Positions 34,573 to 43,121 of a DNA stretch of 57,793 bases are shown piece by piece. Each line of letters begins with the position of its first letter. The stretch's first letter is position 1. Where the stretch lies: assembly GCA_944383495.1 (NCBI GenBank), contig CALWPT010000011.1:1-57793 (forward strand), in the 5' to 3' direction. Both the position numbers and the translations under genes were made by a program. Source of the stretch: an uncultured Clostridia bacterium. GTDB taxonomy: Bacteria; Bacillota; Clostridia; Oscillospirales; Acutalibacteraceae. The notes under the pieces were generated by a model, which made no database searches, had not been told where the DNA came from, and was given only the letters and a program-made list of their open reading frames with translations.

Positions 34573-35926
34573 ATGGACCAAAGGCCATTGGCTGGTGATT
34601 TTTAGTGAAACACCGCTATGGCTGGTGCTGCTCATTTCCCTCGCTGTGACCTTGCCTGTGGGCATGGGGCGGATATCCTTTTTATTGGCGCTGCTTTTCG
34701 TTCCCCTTCTCCGCACGGCCCGGTTTATAAGAGCCCGGATCGGCGTGGACAACGGAACGCTGCTGCTGCGCGCCGGTTGGCTGTTCCGAAAGGAAGAGCG
34801 GATTTCCGCGGCTTTTGTTACCGGGGTGGAACTGAACCAGAACCTGCTGCTGCGTCCCTGGGGTATTTGGCAGGTGCGAATTTCCTTTTTGGGAGCAGCT
34901 TTCCGCCCTGTGTTTGCCCTGCCCCGGGATCAGGCGGACACGCTGCTTTGCCTTTTACTGGGGAAAAAGGGAAGCCGCGGCTCTGCTTGCAAGGCCTCTA
35001 AACGGGAATTTATTCGCTGGGGGCTGTTTCAGCCCCGAACGGTCAAGATAACAGCGCTGCTGACGCCGTTTCTGGCGGCCATTTCCGCTCTGCTGCGGCT
35101 TTTAAGCCGCCAGACCCTAGCGCCCCAGGACTACGAGGCCGCCCTGCGGGTTATCTTTTATCTGGCGCTGCTTGGGGGGGTGCTTTTGGGCCTGTATCTG
35201 CTGGGATCTTTGGTCTCTCTTTTATATAAGCTGATCATCTATTACCGGTTTCGGGTAACGAGCTATGACCGGCTCCTGCATGTTGCTCACGGGCTGCTGC
35301 GAAAACGGGAATTCTGGTTCTCAAGAAATTGGATCATCGGCATGCGCCTAACCCAATCGGCCTTAATGCGGCCCTTCGGATATTATACCGTCCGACTGAC
35401 CGCCCGGGGATACGGTGGATTCCGCCGGACGCCGCTGCTGTTCCCCATGGCGCGGCGGGAAACGCTAGAAACTCTGCTGCAAGCAGCGCTCTTGCAGCCG
35501 CTCCCCCGGCTGCTTTTGCAGCCCCCGGCCCGATCGCGGCGGTATTTTCTCTGGCGTTGGCCTATTTGGATTTCGGGCGGCGCAACGCTTATCTGCGCGG
35601 CGCTGGATCTGCGCGTGTTCGGCGGCCTGGCCTTCTTTCTGTTTCTTGCTGCGTTTGCCGATGGTGCTCTTCGCCGCCGAAACGCTGCTGCGGGCGCCTC
35701 GCAAGGCCTCATTTTGATCGCTGGCGGCGGACTTTTGCAGAGCATTGAGCTGTTTCGGCGGTCTGCGGCGGGGGAGGCTTCTGTTTTGGCCCCTGTCTGG
35801 AAACTCCGGCAGGGGCTCTGCTCCCTTGCAATCCGCCTTCCGGGGAATTTTCTCAGAAAAAGCGTCGCCGCGCCCAATCTGGACGCGGCTAAAACCCATA
35901 TTCTCCAGCGCTTCCTGCTCCGGTGA
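34562..35926 (+). CDS. Large PH-domain membrane protein, YdbT-like
   Basis: A 454-residue membrane protein with three pairs of hydrophobic segments (about 12-45, 165-230 and 335-385), each followed by a basic bPH2 unit. Typical stretches are GVDNGTLLLRAGWLFRKEERIS, FRVTSYDRLLHVAHGLLRKREF and a third, degenerate unit. It is the partner of the preceding YdbS-like gene: its ATG lies inside that gene, with GGAGG six bases upstream. No enzymatic motif is visible. The C-terminus is unusually rich in Arg and Leu. Confidence 0.8.
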   Translation: MDFEWTKGHWLVIFSETPLWLVLLISLAVTLPVGMGRISFLLALLFVPLLRTARFIRARIGVDNGTLLLRAGWLFRKEERISAAFVTGVELNQNLLLRPWGIWQVRISFLGAAFRPVFALPRDQADTLLCLLLGKKGSRGSACKASKREFIRWGLFQPRTVKITALLTPFLAAISALLRLLSRQTLAPQDYEAALRVIFYLALLGGVLLGLYLLGSLVSLLYKLIIYYRFRVTSYDRLLHVAHGLLRKREFWFSRNWIIGMRLTQSALMRPFGYYTVRLTARGYGGFRRTPLLFPMARRETLETLLQAALLQPLPRLLLQPPARSRRYFLWRWPIWISGGATLICAALDLRVFGGLAFFLFLAAFADGALRRRNAAAGASQGLILIAGGGLLQSIELFRRSAAGEASVLAPVWKLRQGLCSLAIRLPGNFLRKSVAAPNLDAAKTHILQRFLLR

Positions 35927-35948
35927 ATCCGGGGCGCGTCTGCGCTTA

Positions 35949-36461
35949 TCAGCCGCAATACTGAACGTATAGGCTGCTTAATATCCGGATGTGTTCTTCC
36001 TCATCCAATATGATTCGCTCCAGCAGCGCGCCGACGTCTTCATCCCGGATGCACTGGATCAGATGGCGATAACCCTCTATGGCCTTGCGTTCGCTTTCAA
36101 TATCCCGCGGCAAAATACAGGCAAGACCCCGATTGTACTCCACCATGGGCGGCGCGGCGGTAAAATATACACTGCCTCCTTCTCGGACTGTGCGGAAGCA
36201 GGGATCCACACCGCAGCGGCAAATGGCTTCTCCCAGCAGCTCCAGATGGTGCATCTCCACCTTTGCAATCCCACCCAGAGCCCGCGCTACCTCCGGATAC
36301 CGGCCGGACAGCTTAAACCGCTCATAGCAATACTGGCAGATGGCCCCCAGCTCGGATCCCCCGCCCGCATAAGCGGAGAGCAGCAGCCGTCCAGTTCGCT
36401 GGTTTCCGGTGAAGGGCACGTCGGGATACGGCAGCAGGCATTGAAAGGTCTGAAATTCCAT
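35949..36461 (-). CDS. Ferritin-like diiron/dimanganese protein
   Basis: A 170-residue four-helix-bundle protein. Potential metal ligands occur in the usual E...ExxH...E...ExxH pattern: SELGAICQYCYERF, AKVEMHHLELLGEAI, ESERKAIEGYRHLI and LDEEEHIRILSSLY. The layout resembles CotJC/manganese-catalase-like and rubrerythrin-like proteins; the N-terminus PYPDVPFTGNQRTGRLLL suggests the spore-coat-associated group. Function is probably peroxide detoxification or metal handling, not proven. ATG 36461 is set by AAGGAG nine bases upstream. It is a single gene convergent with the PH-domain pair. Confidence 0.8.
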   Translation of the reverse strand: MEFQTFQCLLPYPDVPFTGNQRTGRLLLSAYAGGGSELGAICQYCYERFKLSGRYPEVARALGGIAKVEMHHLELLGEAICRCGVDPCFRTVREGGSVYFTAAPPMVEYNRGLACILPRDIESERKAIEGYRHLIQCIRDEDVGALLERIILDEEEHIRILSSLYVQYCG

Positions 36462-36563
36462 ATGTATCATCTCCTTATCTTTATTGTATGAGCCGCCCGT
36501 CCGCCTTGCCACGAAAGAGCGGGTTATGCATTGGCATTACAATCATTAAAACCCTGCTTCACG

Positions 36564-36592
36564 TTGACAAAACAGAGGAATGGTGTTAAAAT
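36564..36592 (+). promoter_or_regulatory. Consensus promoter of the orphan feoA
   Basis: TTGACA at 36564-36569 and TAAAAT at 36587-36592 with a 17-base spacer, followed 11 bases later by an inverted repeat. Confidence 0.8.
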
Positions 36593-36602
36593 TTTTATCA
36601 TA

Positions 36603-36620
36603 GGTTAGTTATTTCTAACC
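36603..36620. promoter_or_regulatory. Inverted repeat, probable metal-regulator operator
   Basis: GGTTAG-TTATTT-CTAACC lies at the expected transcription start of feoA. The arms resemble half-sites of DtxR/IdeR-type iron regulators (TTAGGTTAG...CTAACCTAA) but with a wider gap. Metal control is an inference from gene content and position. Confidence 0.5.
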
Positions 36621-36658
36621 AGGGTGTTGCTACGTTTTAAAGCAGGAGATGAGAGAGG

Positions 36659-36868
36659 ATGCCGTTAACCCTTGCGCCCTTAGGGGAGGAGCAGATTATT
36701 AAAAAAGTAGGGGGTTCGCCGGAACTGAAGGCCCACTTGAGAGATATGGGCTTTGTAACGGGAGGCGGCGTAACCGTGATATCCACTATAGGGGGAAGCC
36801 TGATTGTAAGCGTGAAGGATGCGCGAATCGCGATCAGCCGTGAAATGGCCAGCCGTATTATTGTTTGA
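36659..36868 (+). CDS. feoA: FeoA-domain protein, no feoB attached
   Basis: A 69-residue SH3-like FeoA protein: LGEEQIIKKVGGSPELKAHLRDMGFVTG followed by strands ending in VKDARIAISREMASRIIV. FeoA normally assists the ferrous iron channel FeoB, usually the next gene. Here 447 bases without a gene follow, then enolase. The protein is complete and has its own strong promoter and an operator-like repeat, so it is not an obvious remnant. It may act on a distant FeoB or as an accessory domain protein. Confidence 0.88.
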   Translation: MPLTLAPLGEEQIIKKVGGSPELKAHLRDMGFVTGGGVTVISTIGGSLIVSVKDARIAISREMASRIIV

Positions 36869-37318
36869 AGCGAATGCGTTTTGTTTTTCACCGAGCGTAT
36901 AGCAGACTGGGATCGGGTGGGGGCCATGCCGCTTATAAAGGGAAAAGGCGTTATAGAAAATAGGGATAGAAAGGGCGGCTTTGATAGGGAGGCGTCCTTT
37001 TTGAAAAGGCTTTTGCAGCGAACCGTTTTGTCCTTCAGGCTCGCTAGCGGTTGGAGGGCCTTCCGCTCTGGGGCCTATTCCAACATGAAACCGTCATTCT
37101 AACAGAGCATTCTTCCCCTATCGGGGATAACCGACGGGAAAAGGAATAAAAATGCCTGCAATGGACCGCCAGCGGCTTCTCTGCCGGCGCGGGCTCAACG
37201 ATCCAGTGGCAGCGTTTCGGAGTGGATTGACATGCCATTACCGTCATAAATTGAAAATTCTTACATAATTTGCCTGCCGCTTGGCCAAAATAGCCATATA
37301 AAAAGGAGGCAATGCTTG
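36869..37318. other. Gene-free stretch between feoA and enolase
   Basis: I see no gene and no FeoB remnant in 450 bases. A TTGACA at 37227-37232 lacks a good -10 partner, so the enolase promoter is not assigned. AAGGAGG at about 37303-37309 is the enolase ribosome site. Confidence 0.6.
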
Positions 37319-38605
37319 ATGTCACACACAGTTAAAATTGCAAGGGTAACAGGGCGGCAGATTTTTGATTCCCGGGGAACGCCAACGGTTTGGGCACGGG
37401 TGACCTTGGATAATGGCATGAGCGCCAGCGCCAGTGTTCCTTCCGGGGCGTCTACCGGCATGTTCGAGGCCTGCGAGCTGCGGGACGGAGGAGAAGCGTA
37501 CGGCGGCAAGGGTGTTTCCCAGGCAGTGGAAAACGTGAATGAAGAAATAAACCGAGCCTTAGCGGGTCAGACCTTGTGCTGCCAGCAGAAGCTGGACCGC
37601 ATGCTGCTGGAGTTGGATGGAACGGAGAATAAATCCCGTCTGGGAGCCAACGCGATCCTGGCCGTATCCTTGGCCTGCGCCAAGGCGGGTGCCGCAGCCC
37701 ATCAAATGGAGCTGTTTCAGTATGTGGGAGGCGTCAGCGGCGTGACGCTGCCGGTGCCCATGATGAACATCCTCAACGGAGGCGCCCACGCGGGAAATAA
37801 CGTGGATATTCAGGAATTTATGATCATGCCCGTGGGAGCAAGCGGCTTTCGCCAGGCAATGGAAATGGGTACAGCGGTGTACGCCCGCTTAGGAAAGCTG
37901 TTAAAGCAGCGGGGTCTGTCCACCACCGTTGGGGACGAGGGCGGATACGCGCCCGATCTAGAAAATGACGAGCAGGCCCTGGCTTATCTGGTGGAGGCGA
38001 TTTCCGCCGCCGGGTATGAGCCCGGAAGGGACGTCGCCATTGCCCTGGACGCCGCCACCAGCGAATGGGTTGTGGAGCAGGGGTACCGGCTGCCGAAAAA
38101 AGGAACCTCCCTCACCCGGGATGAGCTAATTGCCTTTTTCACCGGCCTGTGCGAAAGGTACCCTATTGTTTCCATTGAGGATCCCCTTGGCGAGGAGGAC
38201 TTCGAGGGCTTTGCCCAGATCACATCGCTGCTGCAAAGGAAGGTGCAGATCGTAGGAGACGATTTGTTTGTCACCAACCCAGCCCGGCTCACCACAGGCA
38301 TGCAGCAGGGCAGCGCCAACGCGATTTTAATTAAGCCCAATCAAATTGGAACCCTCACCGAGACCATGGACGCAGTACGGCTGGCGAGGGCCAATGGGTA
38401 TCACACGATCTTATCCCACCGCAGCGGTGAAACAGAGGACACGTCCATTGCCGACATTGCCGTGGGTCTCAACGCCGGTCAGATCAAAACCGGCGCGCCC
38501 GCCCGGACCGACCGGGTCTGCAAGTACAACCGGCTTTTGGAAATAGAAGACATGCTGGGAAGCGCCGCTCTTTATCGGGGCCTCAACGCGGTTTCGTTTT
38601 TATAA
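37319..38605 (+). CDS. eno: Enolase
   Basis: A 428-residue glycolytic enzyme converting 2-phosphoglycerate to phosphoenolpyruvate with Mg2+. Key motifs are intact: the N-terminal lid GRQIFDSRGTPTV and SVPSGASTG, catalytic Glu in VGDEGGYAP, metal ligands in ALDAATSE, SIEDPL and GDDLFVTN, catalytic Lys in LIKPNQIGT and the signature SHRSGETEDTSIADIAVG. One unusual residue is Gly in NGGAHAGNNVDIQEFM, where Asp is usual (HADN). ATG 37319 or the preceding TTG 37316 both fit AAGGAGG. It is monocistronic here, away from the other glycolytic genes. Confidence 0.96.
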   Translation: MSHTVKIARVTGRQIFDSRGTPTVWARVTLDNGMSASASVPSGASTGMFEACELRDGGEAYGGKGVSQAVENVNEEINRALAGQTLCCQQKLDRMLLELDGTENKSRLGANAILAVSLACAKAGAAAHQMELFQYVGGVSGVTLPVPMMNILNGGAHAGNNVDIQEFMIMPVGASGFRQAMEMGTAVYARLGKLLKQRGLSTTVGDEGGYAPDLENDEQALAYLVEAISAAGYEPGRDVAIALDAATSEWVVEQGYRLPKKGTSLTRDELIAFFTGLCERYPIVSIEDPLGEEDFEGFAQITSLLQRKVQIVGDDLFVTNPARLTTGMQQGSANAILIKPNQIGTLTETMDAVRLARANGYHTILSHRSGETEDTSIADIAVGLNAGQIKTGAPARTDRVCKYNRLLEIEDMLGSAALYRGLNAVSFL

Positions 38606-39203
38606 AAGAGTCTGCTTAACGCAGTTTTACTTTTGGGCAGCTTTGCTTGCCGTTTCCTGATCGAATGGCTGCCCGGCTTCAGCCTTTTTCGATGGTTCCC
38701 CTTTTCTGGATTGGATGCTGTTTTTGAGAGGCTGCATTGAAACCAAATTAGCGGTCTCATAAATGATCCATGTATAGACCTTCACTTGGGCTATGCGCTT
38801 CTTAAATGTGTCCGTCCTTCCTTGCTTCAGGCAGGCTTTCTCCTCTAGAAAGCTTAACAAAGTGAAGATTTCCATGAGCATGATACACCTTGATCCAATT
38901 GGGAGCTACATTGCACTCCTCAGTTTATATGTTTGAGCCATAAAAATGCCCCCTATGAATGGAAGATCCCTTTTTCACTGTCGCTCATCAGGGGGACTCT
39001 CATTATAAAGGAAAGAATTAAGAAAAAAAGACAATGCAAGCGCCCAACAGTCCCATAAATACCAGCCTTTTCTTGCTCCTATCGCCGCGTTGGTTCTGGT
39101 TCTCTAACAGAAAAAACACGCACCCCTTTATCGCTTTAATAATGATATATTTCAGCAGCGCAGACGCCTTGCATTCCGCCGTCGTCTATTACAATTTCTC
39201 CTG
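38606..39203. other. Gene-poor stretch after enolase
   Basis: Holds a short hairpin CTGC-TTAAC-GCAG with TTTTACTTTT at 38613-38636 as likely enolase terminator, and a long inverted repeat CCCCCTATGA (about 38950)/TCATCAGGGGG (about 38986). An 84-codon minus-strand frame (38627-38881) has no ribosome site or recognisable domain; I leave it uncalled, although it could be a gene remnant. Confidence 0.5.
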
Positions 39204-39701
39204 TTAATTGCCAGTATCATCAATAAACTTTGGAGGAAGCACATCTCCTCCCATTGCAGCAATTACGTGGTTAATAGATTGTTTTCCCTTAAGCATCATC
39301 AGTTTTGAAGTTCCATATGCAAGCAATCGCCCATTTTCATCTATAGCTTGCGCTTCACACAGACAAAGACTTCTCCCAACCTTCAAAGACCTGCCTTCTA
39401 CAACGATATTTCCCCGATTCACCATTGATAGGTTATGAATACTAACATCAATCGAAGTATAACCCGCATGCTCGTCAACCTCACAATAAGCAGCCCAGTA
39501 AGCTGCCGTATCAATTATAGAGGCATAAACACCTCCGTGGATTGTTCCAAACGGGTTTAAATGTTTTTCTTCCAATTTCACCATAATTTTGGAATATCCA
39601 CATTTTAACTCACAAATCTTGATATTAAGAAGTTGGAAAAACGGGCCCTTATTGATAAGCGAAAGCAAGTCTTGGATGTGTTTCGGATTGATGCTTCTCA
39701 T
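39204..39701 (-). CDS. PaaI-type hotdog thioesterase
   Basis: A 165-residue acyl-CoA thioesterase-like protein with one hotdog domain. HLNPFGTIHGGVYASIIDTAAYWAAY contains the HGG motif and the helix with the catalytic Asp; ENGRLLAYGTSKLMML is the last strand. The substrate is unknown. ATG 39701 lies nine bases from GGGAGG; another ATG three codons earlier is directly adjacent to that site. The gene is clearly more AT-rich than its neighbours and stands alone, which suggests horizontal acquisition. Confidence 0.85.
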   Translation of the reverse strand: MRSINPKHIQDLLSLINKGPFFQLLNIKICELKCGYSKIMVKLEEKHLNPFGTIHGGVYASIIDTAAYWAAYCEVDEHAGYTSIDVSIHNLSMVNRGNIVVEGRSLKVGRSLCLCEAQAIDENGRLLAYGTSKLMMLKGKQSINHVIAAMGGDVLPPKFIDDTGN

Positions 39702-40063
39702 TTGTCTCATCCTCCCTGTACTGATTGTTTTAACTATAACACATATTTTGAATCATCCTACAATTTTAGCACCTGCTTTTCACTTGCGGAGGAAATCAGG
39801 CGTCTCAAATGGGCAATAAATCCGTTTCTTAGATTCTTTAGACAAACGCGAATATCACGGAAATTACTCAGAAAATCCCACATTTTTGAATTTCCTTAGA
39901 AATACATTTCTTTGAAAATGTATCGATGCTTCCATATTAATATGGGGTTGTGGGACCTGACGGCAAGGGAGTCTCTCATTATAAAAAACCAAGCGCGGCC
40001 GGGTTTAACCGTCCGCGCTTGCTGCATTTTAGCGATTAAAAAGGAGGCCTTCAGGCTTCGGCC
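39702..40063. other. Intergenic stretch between the thioesterase gene and secA
   Basis: AT-rich. It contains an extended -10 element for the thioesterase gene (TGTTATAGT, minus strand, 39733-39741) and the secA terminator. TCTCATTATAAA near 39974 repeats a 12-base word found near 38997 on the other side of the thioesterase gene. No gene seen. Confidence 0.5.
39982..40020 (-). terminator. Terminator of secA
   Basis: Minus strand AAGCGCGG and CCGCGCTT pair around an inner CGGTTAAACCCG hairpin and are followed by GGTTTTTTAT. Confidence 0.85.
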
Positions 40064-42802
40064 TTACTCATCCGCGCCGCAGCACTTTTTATACTTTTTG
40101 CCGCTGCCGCAGGGGCAGGGATCGTTGCGGCCCACCTTCTGGCCCTTGCGCACGGTGGCGCTGCGCTCTTCCGACCCGTCGCCGCCGCTTTCGCCGGTCA
40201 CCTTGGCCACCTGCTTGCGCTGGACGTCTTCCTGCCGGCGGATCTGCACCGTCATGACCAGCTTGGCGGTTTCCTCCTTGATGGATTCGGTCATGGCGTT
40301 GAACATATCGTAGCCTTCATTGCGGTACTCCACCACAGGGTCGTGCTGGCCGTAAGACCGCAAATAGATACCGCTGCGCAGTTCATCCATAGCGTCAATG
40401 TGATCCATCCAGTGGCGGTCCACCGTCTGGAGCAGCACCACCCGCTCAATCTCCCGCATAGTCTCCGCACCAAAGCCCTCTTCCCGCTCGTCGTACCGGT
40501 TCCGGGCAATTGCAATAAGCTCGTCGCCAATGCCTTCCTTCGTGGCGTTGTTGAGCTGGGAAAGAGAGAGATCCAGCGTCTCGCCCACCGGCAGCCAGGG
40601 GGACAGGGAGGCCTTCAGCCCTTCCAGGTTCCAATCGTCCGCCGCGGATGCCCTCAGGTATTCGCCGCATGCGGCGCGGATGGTATCCTCCACCATTTTG
40701 AACACGGTATCCTTGAGACTTTCGCCGTCCAGCACCTTGTTGCGCTGGGCGTAAATCAATTCCCGCTGGGCGTTCATCACATCGTCAAACTCCAGGACGT
40801 TTTTCCGGGAGGCGAAGTTGCGCCCTTCCACCTTGCTTTGGGCGTTTTCGATGGTTTTGCTGAGGATCCCCGTTTCAATCGGCATATCCTCATCCACTTT
40901 CAGCATGCTCATCATATTGTACATCCGCTCGCCGCCGAACAGACGCATCAGATCGTCCTCCAGTGAAATATAAAAGCGGCTCTCACCTGGATCTCCCTGG
41001 CGCCCGGCACGCCCCCGCAGCTGGTTATCAATCCGGCGGGACTCATGCCGCTCGGTTCCGATAATGAACAGGCCGCCGGCTTGCCGGACCTTTTCCGCCT
41101 CGGGTTCAATTTCCTTTTTATACTGCTCATTGAGCTCGGCAAACCGCTTGCGGGCGTTCAAAATCTCCTGGTTGTCCGTTTCGGCAAAGCCCGTCGCTTC
41201 AGCGATCAGCTCCTCGGGGAATTCTTCCTTGCGCATTTGGGATTTGGCCAGGTATTCCGCGTTGCCCCCCAGCATGATATCGGTGCCGCGGCCCGCCATG
41301 TTGGTAGCGATGGTCACCGCGCCCGGCTTGCCCGCCTGGGCAATGATCTCCGCTTCCTTTTCATGATTCTTGGCGTTGAGCACCTGGTGGGGGATCTGCC
41401 GCTTTTTCAAAAGGGCGCTGACCCGCTCGGATTTTTCGATGGACACGGTGCCCACCAGTACCGGCTGGCCCTTTTCGTGGCATTTGATGATTTGGTCAAT
41501 AACCGCGTTAAACTTGGCGTTTTCCGTTTTATACACCACATCCGGATTGTCCTTGCGGATCATGGGCTTGTTGGTGGGGATTTCTACAATATCCAGCTTA
41601 TAAATCTGGGCGAATTCCTGGCTCTCGGTCATGGCCGTACCGGTCATGCCAGAAAGCTTGCGATACAGCCGGAAAAAGTTCTGGAAGGTGATGGTAGCCA
41701 GGGTTTTGGATTCGTGGGCCACCTTAACGTTTTCCTTTGCCTCAATGGCCTGGTGCAGGCCTTCATTGTACCGCCGGCCGAACATGAGGCGGCCGGTGAA
41801 TTCATCGACAATAATGACCTCCCCGTCCTTCACTACATAATCCACGTCCCGCTGCATGATGCCCCGGGCGCGGATGGCCTGATTGACGTGATGGGCGATG
41901 GTGAGATTTTCCGGGTCGTTGAGGTTCTGAATCCCGAAAAACGCCTCGGCCTTTTTCACACCGGAGGCGGTCAGCGTCGCGGTGCGGGCCTTCTCATCAA
42001 TGATATAATCCCCGTCCACGTCCGCGTCGCTGAACTCCTTTGCGTCCATTTCCTTCATGCGGACAGCCTTCAGGGATTTCGCCAGTTGGTCGGCCCGCTT
42101 ATAAAGCTCAGTGGACGCCTCCCCCTGGCCTGAAATAATCAGCGGCGTGCGCGCCTCGTCAATCAAAATGGAGTCCACCTCATCCACGATGGCAAAGGCA
42201 TGGCCCCGCTGCACCTTCTGTTCCTTATATATCACCATGTTGTCCCGTAGATAGTCAAAGCCCAGCTCGTTGTTGGTACAGTAGGTAATATCCGCATCAT
42301 ACGCCGCCCGCCGCTGGTCGTTGTCCAGCCCGTGGACGATCAAGCCCACCTTCAGGCCCAAAAACCGATAGACCTTTCCCATCCATTCCGAGTCCCGGCG
42401 GGCCAGGTAATCGTTAACCGTGACGATATGCACGCCGTTGCCCGTCAGCGCGTTCAAATAGGCCGGCAGGGTGGCCACCAGCGTTTTACCCTCGCCGGTT
42501 TTCATCTCAGCAATGCGTCCCTGGTGCAGCACCACGCCGCCGAGAATCTGAACCGGAAAATGCTTCATATCCAGCACCCGCCAGGACGCTTCCCGGCAAA
42601 CGGCAAACGCATCAGGCATGATATCATCGGTGGTTTCGCCCGTTTGCAGCCGGTCCTTCAAAAGCTGCGTCTGCTCCCGCAGCTCATCGTCAGACATGGC
42701 GGCATATTTCTCCTCCAGCGCCAGCACACGGTCCACAATCGGCTGGATCCTTTTAATCTGCTTTTTGGAGTAATTTCCAAATAATAATCTCGTGAGTCCC
42801 AA
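40064..42802 (-). CDS. secA: Preprotein translocase ATPase SecA
   Basis: A 912-residue motor driving secreted proteins through SecYEG. The N-terminus [14 protein letters not shown] leads to nucleotide-binding domain 1 with Walker A MKTGEGKT and [15 protein letters not shown], the preprotein cross-linking domain, domain 2 ([34 protein letters not shown]), scaffold/wing domains and the C-terminal zinc motif [14 protein letters not shown]. The start is TTG 42802 with GAGAGGA upstream; an ATG frame to 42871 would begin about three bases after the predicted transcription start. Single-gene unit. Confidence 0.96.
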   Translation of the reverse strand: MGLTRLLFGNYSKKQIKRIQPIVDRVLALEEKYAAMSDDELREQTQLLKDRLQTGETTDDIMPDAFAVCREASWRVLDMKHFPVQILGGVVLHQGRIAEMKTGEGKTLVATLPAYLNALTGNGVHIVTVNDYLARRDSEWMGKVYRFLGLKVGLIVHGLDNDQRRAAYDADITYCTNNELGFDYLRDNMVIYKEQKVQRGHAFAIVDEVDSILIDEARTPLIISGQGEASTELYKRADQLAKSLKAVRMKEMDAKEFSDADVDGDYIIDEKARTATLTASGVKKAEAFFGIQNLNDPENLTIAHHVNQAIRARGIMQRDVDYVVKDGEVIIVDEFTGRLMFGRRYNEGLHQAIEAKENVKVAHESKTLATITFQNFFRLYRKLSGMTGTAMTESQEFAQIYKLDIVEIPTNKPMIRKDNPDVVYKTENAKFNAVIDQIIKCHEKGQPVLVGTVSIEKSERVSALLKKRQIPHQVLNAKNHEKEAEIIAQAGKPGAVTIATNMAGRGTDIMLGGNAEYLAKSQMRKEEFPEELIAEATGFAETDNQEILNARKRFAELNEQYKKEIEPEAEKVRQAGGLFIIGTERHESRRIDNQLRGRAGRQGDPGESRFYISLEDDLMRLFGGERMYNMMSMLKVDEDMPIETGILSKTIENAQSKVEGRNFASRKNVLEFDDVMNAQRELIYAQRNKVLDGESLKDTVFKMVEDTIRAACGEYLRASAADDWNLEGLKASLSPWLPVGETLDLSLSQLNNATKEGIGDELIAIARNRYDEREEGFGAETMREIERVVLLQTVDRHWMDHIDAMDELRSGIYLRSYGQHDPVVEYRNEGYDMFNAMTESIKEETAKLVMTVQIRRQEDVQRKQVAKVTGESGGDGSEERSATVRKGQKVGRNDPCPCGSGKKYKKCCGADE

Positions 42803-42880
42803 ATCAATCGTCCTCTCCGGCCCAACAGACGGCCACGAAAAAATACGGAATGCAGGCATGCCCACAGTCAATTACTAATT

Positions 42881-42889
42881 ATTATAACA
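42881..42889 (-). promoter_or_regulatory. Extended -10 promoter of secA
   Basis: TGTTATAAT on the minus strand is a perfect extended -10 element; the -35 region is a poor T-rich match. It gives a leader of about 70 bases to TTG 42802. Confidence 0.6.
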
Positions 42890-43032
42890 CAAAAAGCCAA
42901 AAAAGAAAGAACTATTTGTGAACAATTTTTTTCAATTCCCTCTGTCAATTTTTAATAGCATCCGCCCCGCAGCCTTGCGCCGCCAGCGGCATGGCCGCGG
43001 ACAATATACCCTTCCTGCTGGGCGCGCGTAAA

Positions 43033-43106
43033 AAGCCCCCTTTTGGGAATGCCGGGAAATCGCCCGCTTAAAGCGGGCCCTTCCGCATTTACCCAAAAGG
43101 GGACGG
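43033..43106 (-). terminator. Nested-hairpin terminator of adhE
   Basis: The outer stem CCCCTTTTGGG/CCCAAAAGGGG (arms at 43092-43102 and 43037-43047) encloses a perfect GCCCGCTT-T-AAGCGGGC hairpin (43062-43078). The outer stem is followed on the minus strand by GCTTTTTACG. Confidence 0.75.
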
Positions 43107-43121
43107 CGTTAAACGTCTATT

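Noticed and set aside
38627..38881. 84-codon minus-strand frame after enolase
   Set aside because: No ribosome site or recognisable motif; could be a gene remnant but cannot be supported.
41045..42133. 362-codon plus-strand frame opposite secA
   Set aside because: Antisense shadow without start signals or homologous motifs.
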